From Actinospica durhamensis (GTDB lineage: Bacteria; Actinomycetota; Actinomycetes; Streptomycetales; Catenulisporaceae), in the NCBI RefSeq assembly GCF_018139695.1, contig NZ_JAGSOG010000007.1, positions 1-64,000 of the forward strand: a stretch of 64,000 nt of DNA, read 5' to 3'. Made by a program: the position numbers and the translations under genes. Below are positions 60,204 to 64,000 of this stretch, piece by piece (positions within the stretch are counted from its first letter, which is position 1; each line of letters opens with the position of its first letter). The notes under the pieces were generated by a model, which was not told the DNA's origin, ran no database searches, and saw only the letters and a program-made list of their open reading frames with translations.

Positions 60204-61694
60204 TCAGCCTCGCAGGACCTTCTTCGGCAGCAGGAACGCGCTGGCGAGGACGACGAGGATGATCGCCAGGCCCACCGCCACCGAGGTCTGCATCGCGGTG
60301 ACGAAGGAGCCGATCGAGCTGCCGTTCCCGAGCACCGAGAAGAAGATGGTGCCGAGCACGGTGGCGCCGACCGCGTTGCCGAACTGCTGAGCGGTCGTCA
60401 GCACGCCCGCGGCCATGCCCGCCTTGCGCGGCTCGATGCCGGAGGAGAGCACCGCGCCGATCATGGAGGGGATCGCCATGCCGTTGCCGAGCCCGACCAG
60501 GATCCCGCCCGGGATCAGGTCGGCCGCGCTCACCCGGGCGCCCTGCACCTGCAGCACCAGGAAGGTCACGGCGAGGCCGAGCAGGCTCAGCACGGCGCCG
60601 AGCACGATGACCCGGTTGCCGATCCGGTCGGCCACCCGGCGGGCGAGGAAGAAGGAGCTGGTGGCGAAGGCCACGCCGAGCGGGGCGAAGGAGAGGCCGG
60701 CCTTGAGCGGGCTCAGGCCGAGGCCGTCCTGCAGCAGCAGGGTCAGGCAGAGCATGAAGCCGGCGAAGAAGGCGAGGTAGCCGCCGGAGATGACCATGCC
60801 GGCCGCGAACACCCGCTCGCGCACCATCTGCATGTCCAGCACCGGCTGGCCGCCGCGGCCCTCGAGCCGCCGCTCGTAGGCCAGCGTCGCCAGCAGCACC
60901 GGCACCGCCGCGACCATGGACACGATCGTCCACAGCGGCCAGCCCTCGGAGCGCCCGAGCGTGACCGGGATCAGCACCAGCGCGAGGGCCAGCGAGATGC
61001 CGACGGCGCCCACCGGGTCCAGCTTCGGCTTGTGCGTGGGCTCGGTCTTGGGCAGCCAGCGCATCGCCAGCAGCAGCGCGGCCAGGCCGATCGGGACGTT
61101 GATGAAGAAGATCGAGCGCCAGCCCCAGCCGAACAGGTTCGCGTCGAGCAGCACGCCGCCGAGCACCTGGCCGGACACCGCGCCGATGCCGATGGTGGCG
61201 CCGAACGCGGACATCGCCTTGGCCCGCTCGTGCACCGGGAACATGGTGTTGATCAGCGCGAGCACCTGAGGCACCATCAGCGCCGCGGTGGCGCCCTGCA
61301 GCACCCGGAAGGCCACCAGCGTCCAGCCGTCCGGGGCCAGCCCGCACAGCAGCGAGGCGATGGCGAACAGCGTCATCCCCACGGCGAAGAGCCTGCGGTG
61401 TCCGTGCAGGTCGCCGAGGCGCCCGCCGGTGATCAGGCCGCTGGCGTAGGCGAAGCCGTAGCCGCCCACGATCAGCTCGATCGCCGCCTGTCCGGCGTGC
61501 AGGTCGTGCTGGAGCGAGGAGGCGGCGACGTTCACCACGAAGTAGTCGAACATGGCCATGAACATGGCCGCGAGGATGACGGGCAGGGCGCGCCAGCGGG
61601 CCGGGTAGGGCGCGGCGGCGGCCGGTGCGGCGGCGGGGGCCGCGGTGGCGGCGCCGCCGGGCTCGACGGCGGTGCGGGATTGGGTGAGAGACAC
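60204..61694 (-). CDS. DHA2-family (EmrB/QacA) MFS efflux transporter
   Basis: A 496-residue, 14-helix drug:proton antiporter. It has FMAMFDYFVVNVAASSLQHD (helix 1), GGRLGDLHGHRRLFAVGM (motif A), the antiporter motif C-like GAVSGQVLGGVLLDANLFGW, and helix 14 IILVVLASAFLLPKK. The start is GTG 61694 after CTGGAG. It is divergent from a TetR-type regulator with two palindromic operators in the 249-bp gap, the usual arrangement for ligand-induced export. The substrate is unknown. Confidence 0.93.
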   Translation of the reverse strand: MSLTQSRTAVEPGGAATAAPAAAPAAAAPYPARWRALPVILAAMFMAMFDYFVVNVAASSLQHDLHAGQAAIELIVGGYGFAYASGLITGGRLGDLHGHRRLFAVGMTLFAIASLLCGLAPDGWTLVAFRVLQGATAALMVPQVLALINTMFPVHERAKAMSAFGATIGIGAVSGQVLGGVLLDANLFGWGWRSIFFINVPIGLAALLLAMRWLPKTEPTHKPKLDPVGAVGISLALALVLIPVTLGRSEGWPLWTIVSMVAAVPVLLATLAYERRLEGRGGQPVLDMQMVRERVFAAGMVISGGYLAFFAGFMLCLTLLLQDGLGLSPLKAGLSFAPLGVAFATSSFFLARRVADRIGNRVIVLGAVLSLLGLAVTFLVLQVQGARVSAADLIPGGILVGLGNGMAIPSMIGAVLSSGIEPRKAGMAAGVLTTAQQFGNAVGATVLGTIFFSVLGNGSSIGSFVTAMQTSVAVGLAIILVVLASAFLLPKKVLRG

Positions 61695-61878
61695 GTCTTA
61701 CTCCAGGATGTCCGGCGAGCGTGACGGTAGGTGCGTTCGGCTCCGTGCGGGGACGAGCGGACGACCTCGCGCGGTACGTGCGTCGACTTCGGCTTCGTGT
61801 GGCGGGAATCGGCGCCGCGCTCCCTCGCGTTGCACCGATCGAAGATTCAACCCCGGCGGAGGCGGTTCCCAGTGCCTC

Positions 61879-61894
61879 AACCAACCGGTTGGTT
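61879..61894. promoter_or_regulatory. TetR operator 1, perfect 16-bp palindrome
   Basis: AACCAACCGGTTGGTT is fully symmetric and lies 185 bp from the MFS start and 50 bp from the tetR ATG, next to a lower-G+C TTAGTAATATT segment likely to include promoter bases. Confidence 0.8.
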
Positions 61895-61924
61895 AGTAAT
61901 ATTCCAGGGCCCGGGCTGGATGTC

Positions 61925-61940
61925 AACTGACTAGTTGGTT
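61925..61940. promoter_or_regulatory. TetR operator 2, imperfect palindrome overlapping tetR start region
   Basis: AACTGACTAGTTGGTT shares the AACNNAC...GTTGGTT half-site pattern of operator 1 and is centred 46 bp away, ending 3 bp before ATG 61944. Binding here would block tetR transcription. Confidence 0.65.
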
Positions 61941-61943
61941 ACC

Positions 61944-62546
61944 ATGGAGTACATGGTCACAAGGGACGCCGAAGCCACCAAGGCGCGGATCTTCGAGGCG
62001 GCGACCGCCGAGTTCGCCGCCTACGGGATCGCCGGCGCCCGGGTGGACCGCATCGCCCAGAACGCGCAGGCGAACAAACAGCTCATCTACGCCTACTTCG
62101 GCGACAAGAAGAAGCTGTTCTACAAGGTGCTGGACAAGACGCTGGTCGACGTGGCCGAGTCGGTCTCCACCGAGATCACCGACCTCGACAAGTGGGTCGA
62201 CGACCACATCGACTACCACACCGAGCATCCCGAGCTGCTGCGGCTGCTGATGTGGGAGGCGCTCGAGGTCAAGGCCGACGAGACCTGCCGCACCGAGGAC
62301 CGCGCGGCCCGCTACGCGGTGAAGAAGCAGAAGATCGCCGACGCCCAGGAGCTCGGCCTGGCCCGCTCGGACATGCCCGCGCCCTATCTGCTGCTGCTCC
62401 TGATGGGCATGATCAACTACGGCGCGGCGCTGCCGCAGGTGCGCGACCTCGTCTTCGGCTCCGAGTTCGACACCGAGGCGCTGCGCGCCTGGACGAAGGA
62501 CGCGGTCAAGCGCGTGGCCGCGCGCGCGCAGGACGCGGAGGACTGA
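61944..62546 (+). CDS. TetR-family transcriptional repressor
   Basis: A 200-residue regulator. The N-terminal helix-turn-helix contains ATKARIFEAATAEFAAYGIA and VDRIAQNAQANKQLIYAYFG, the conserved TetR pattern (tyrosine-phenylalanine after the recognition helix). The C-terminal ligand/dimer domain is helical (HTEHPELLRLLMWEALEVK). ATG 61944 is favoured; ATG 61953 and TTG 61935 are in frame. Expected to repress itself and the divergent MFS gene through the two operators. Confidence 0.92.
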   Translation: MEYMVTRDAEATKARIFEAATAEFAAYGIAGARVDRIAQNAQANKQLIYAYFGDKKKLFYKVLDKTLVDVAESVSTEITDLDKWVDDHIDYHTEHPELLRLLMWEALEVKADETCRTEDRAARYAVKKQKIADAQELGLARSDMPAPYLLLLLMGMINYGAALPQVRDLVFGSEFDTEALRAWTKDAVKRVAARAQDAED

Positions 62547-62580
62547 GCCGGGGCCTGGCCCGCAGCACGCGGCCCCGGCT
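62546..62580. terminator. Bidirectional hairpin terminator tetR / nudix
   Basis: A perfect 10-bp stem (AGCCGGGGCC and complement) with a 15-nt loop starts at the last base of the tetR stop codon. Confidence 0.65.
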
Positions 62581-62622
62581 GACGCGGCGTCAATCCGCCC
62601 GCGCCGTACCCCATCGCCCGGC

Positions 62623-63120
62623 TCAGGCCACCGGCGTGTTCGGCGTGTATCCGAGCTCGATCGCCTCGGCCGGCGGGCCCTGCCGCCGCACCGAGGCCAG
62701 CAGCGCCGGCAGGTTCGGCGGCCAGAACGAGGCCCGCGACTCGCCCAGCGCCCCCGGCGTCCACCAGCGGATCGCCAGGATGCCCTCCTCGGCGTACGTG
62801 TCCCGCGCCTCCTGCTCCGGATCGCGCCGCGGCCCCGAGGCCAGGAAGTAGGTCTCGGACTGCCGCGTCGGCACCCCGTCCCGGGTGTAGTCGTGCTCCC
62901 ACCGGCACAGCGCCGGACCCACCGTCACATCCGTCCACCCCGTCTCCTCCCGCGTCTCGCGCAACGCCGCCGCGAGCTCCCCCTCGCCGTCCTCGAGCCC
63001 TCCGCCCGGCGGCGCCCAGTGCAGTCCGATCTCCACATCGTCGTGCAACTGCAGGAACACCGAACCGTCCGGATCCAGGATGAGCAGCCGCGCGGCGCGG
63101 CGGGCGACACGTTCAGTCAT
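62623..63120 (-). CDS. Nudix hydrolase
   Basis: A 165-residue Nudix protein that hydrolyses a nucleoside-diphosphate-linked compound. The Nudix box GLEDGEGELAAALRETREET plus GW matches Gx5Ex7REUxEExGU. It begins MTERVARRAARLLILDPDGS, typical of MutT-like members, and a Trp-rich C-terminus (AIRWWTPGALGES) follows. ATG 63120 is set by a TACGCT box 6 nt upstream; the open frame continues further but overlaps the reductase gene. Substrate unknown. Confidence 0.92.
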   Translation of the reverse strand: MTERVARRAARLLILDPDGSVFLQLHDDVEIGLHWAPPGGGLEDGEGELAAALRETREETGWTDVTVGPALCRWEHDYTRDGVPTRQSETYFLASGPRRDPEQEARDTYAEEGILAIRWWTPGALGESRASFWPPNLPALLASVRRQGPPAEAIELGYTPNTPVA

Positions 63121-63126
63121 GGCCCG

Positions 63127-63132
63127 AGCGTA
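63127..63132 (-). promoter_or_regulatory. -10 element TACGCT, leaderless nudix gene
   Basis: TACGCT on the minus strand ends 6 nt before ATG 63120. Confidence 0.5.
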
Positions 63133-63225
63133 ACCGGCCCCGCCGACACCGCCGCGCCCCCGGCCTGCGGTGAGCCCGCGGCAGGCCCGCGGGAGGCCTC
63201 GAGGCCGGGCCCGGCCGGGGATCAC

Positions 63226-63231
63226 TAGGAT
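63226..63231 (+). promoter_or_regulatory. -10 element TAGGAT, leaderless reductase gene
   Basis: TAGGAT ends 6 nt before ATG 63238; there is no ribosome site. Confidence 0.55.
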
Positions 63232-63237
63232 CACGCC

Positions 63238-64000
<763 letters not shown>

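Overview
The window is about 64 kb of very high G+C (roughly 72-73% by eye), gene-dense DNA with strong G/C bias at third codon positions and many GTG/TTG starts. This points to a filamentous actinomycete. The gene order (lpdA-pepA-gcvT-cobSTU-psp-nadA-cox/qcr-trpD-NYN-nlpC-pimB ... fadD-glk-plsC-pfkA-trpEG) matches what I remember of the Streptomyces core chromosome (S. coelicolor approximately SCO2117-SCO2181). I therefore place it in or near the Streptomycetales/Catenulisporales; I could not check this against a database. I see no IS element, prophage, integrase, CRISPR array, tRNA or rRNA. It is ordinary core chromosome with a few lineage-specific inserts.

Layout. 1-5.3 kb: end of a 2-oxoacid dehydrogenase locus (E2 partial, lpdA), pepA and gcvT. 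5.3-8.7 kb: cobalamin lower-ligand assembly operon cobU-cobT-cobS and small conserved genes. 8.7-10.4 kb: aldo/keto reductase and DUF3043 membrane protein. 10.5-13.6 kb: envelope-stress module pspA-pspAA-htpX-pspAB. 13.8-17.6 kb: membrane EEP-like protein, nadA, Fe-S carrier erpA. 17.6-22.6 kb: ArsR-controlled MFS pump, a gene-poor 0.7 kb stretch, a lipoprotein, and a cysteine desulfurase-TusA fusion. 22.9-35.3 kb: the respiratory block, ctaC-ctaD-ctaF and ctaE-qcrC-qcrA-qcrB (bcc-aa3 supercomplex). It is interrupted by an L,D-transpeptidase with a large acidic tail, DUF4259, trpD and an atypical receiver protein. 35.5-42.4 kb: Lrp-like RAM protein, coiled-coil NYN protein, NlpC/P60 hydrolase, a GT87-type mannosyltransferase, pimB and an SpoU methyltransferase. 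42.4-47.6 kb: a sugar/polyol catabolic operon (Gfo/Idh, DUF993, TIM-barrel epimerase, ThuA) divergent from its LacI-type repressor, with an 18-bp palindromic operator between them. 47.6-57.9 kb: fadD, SRPBCC, ArsA-like ATPase, DUF5304, glucokinase, a VOC protein, lipid/ester enzymes plsC and an alpha/beta hydrolase, ribA and pfkA. 58-60.2 kb: fused anthranilate synthase trpEG behind a complete ribosome-mediated trp attenuator. 60.2-64 kb: TetR-controlled DHA2 MFS pump with twin operators, a Nudix hydrolase and a partial aldo/keto reductase.

The most rewarding signals are small. (1) The trp attenuator has a 20-residue leader peptide with three consecutive Trp codons and the classical 1:2, 2:3, 3:4 pairings. 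(2) About a dozen genes have a TANNNT hexamer 6-7 nt before the start codon, which implies leaderless transcripts. (3) Several conserved-family proteins lack key residues: CobT has Ala in place of the catalytic Glu, the ArsA-like ATPase lacks the P-loop Lys, and the EEP-like protein has altered catalytic motifs. (4) The CSD-TusA fusion and the acidic-tailed L,D-transpeptidase have unusual architectures. I found no clearly new multi-gene system.
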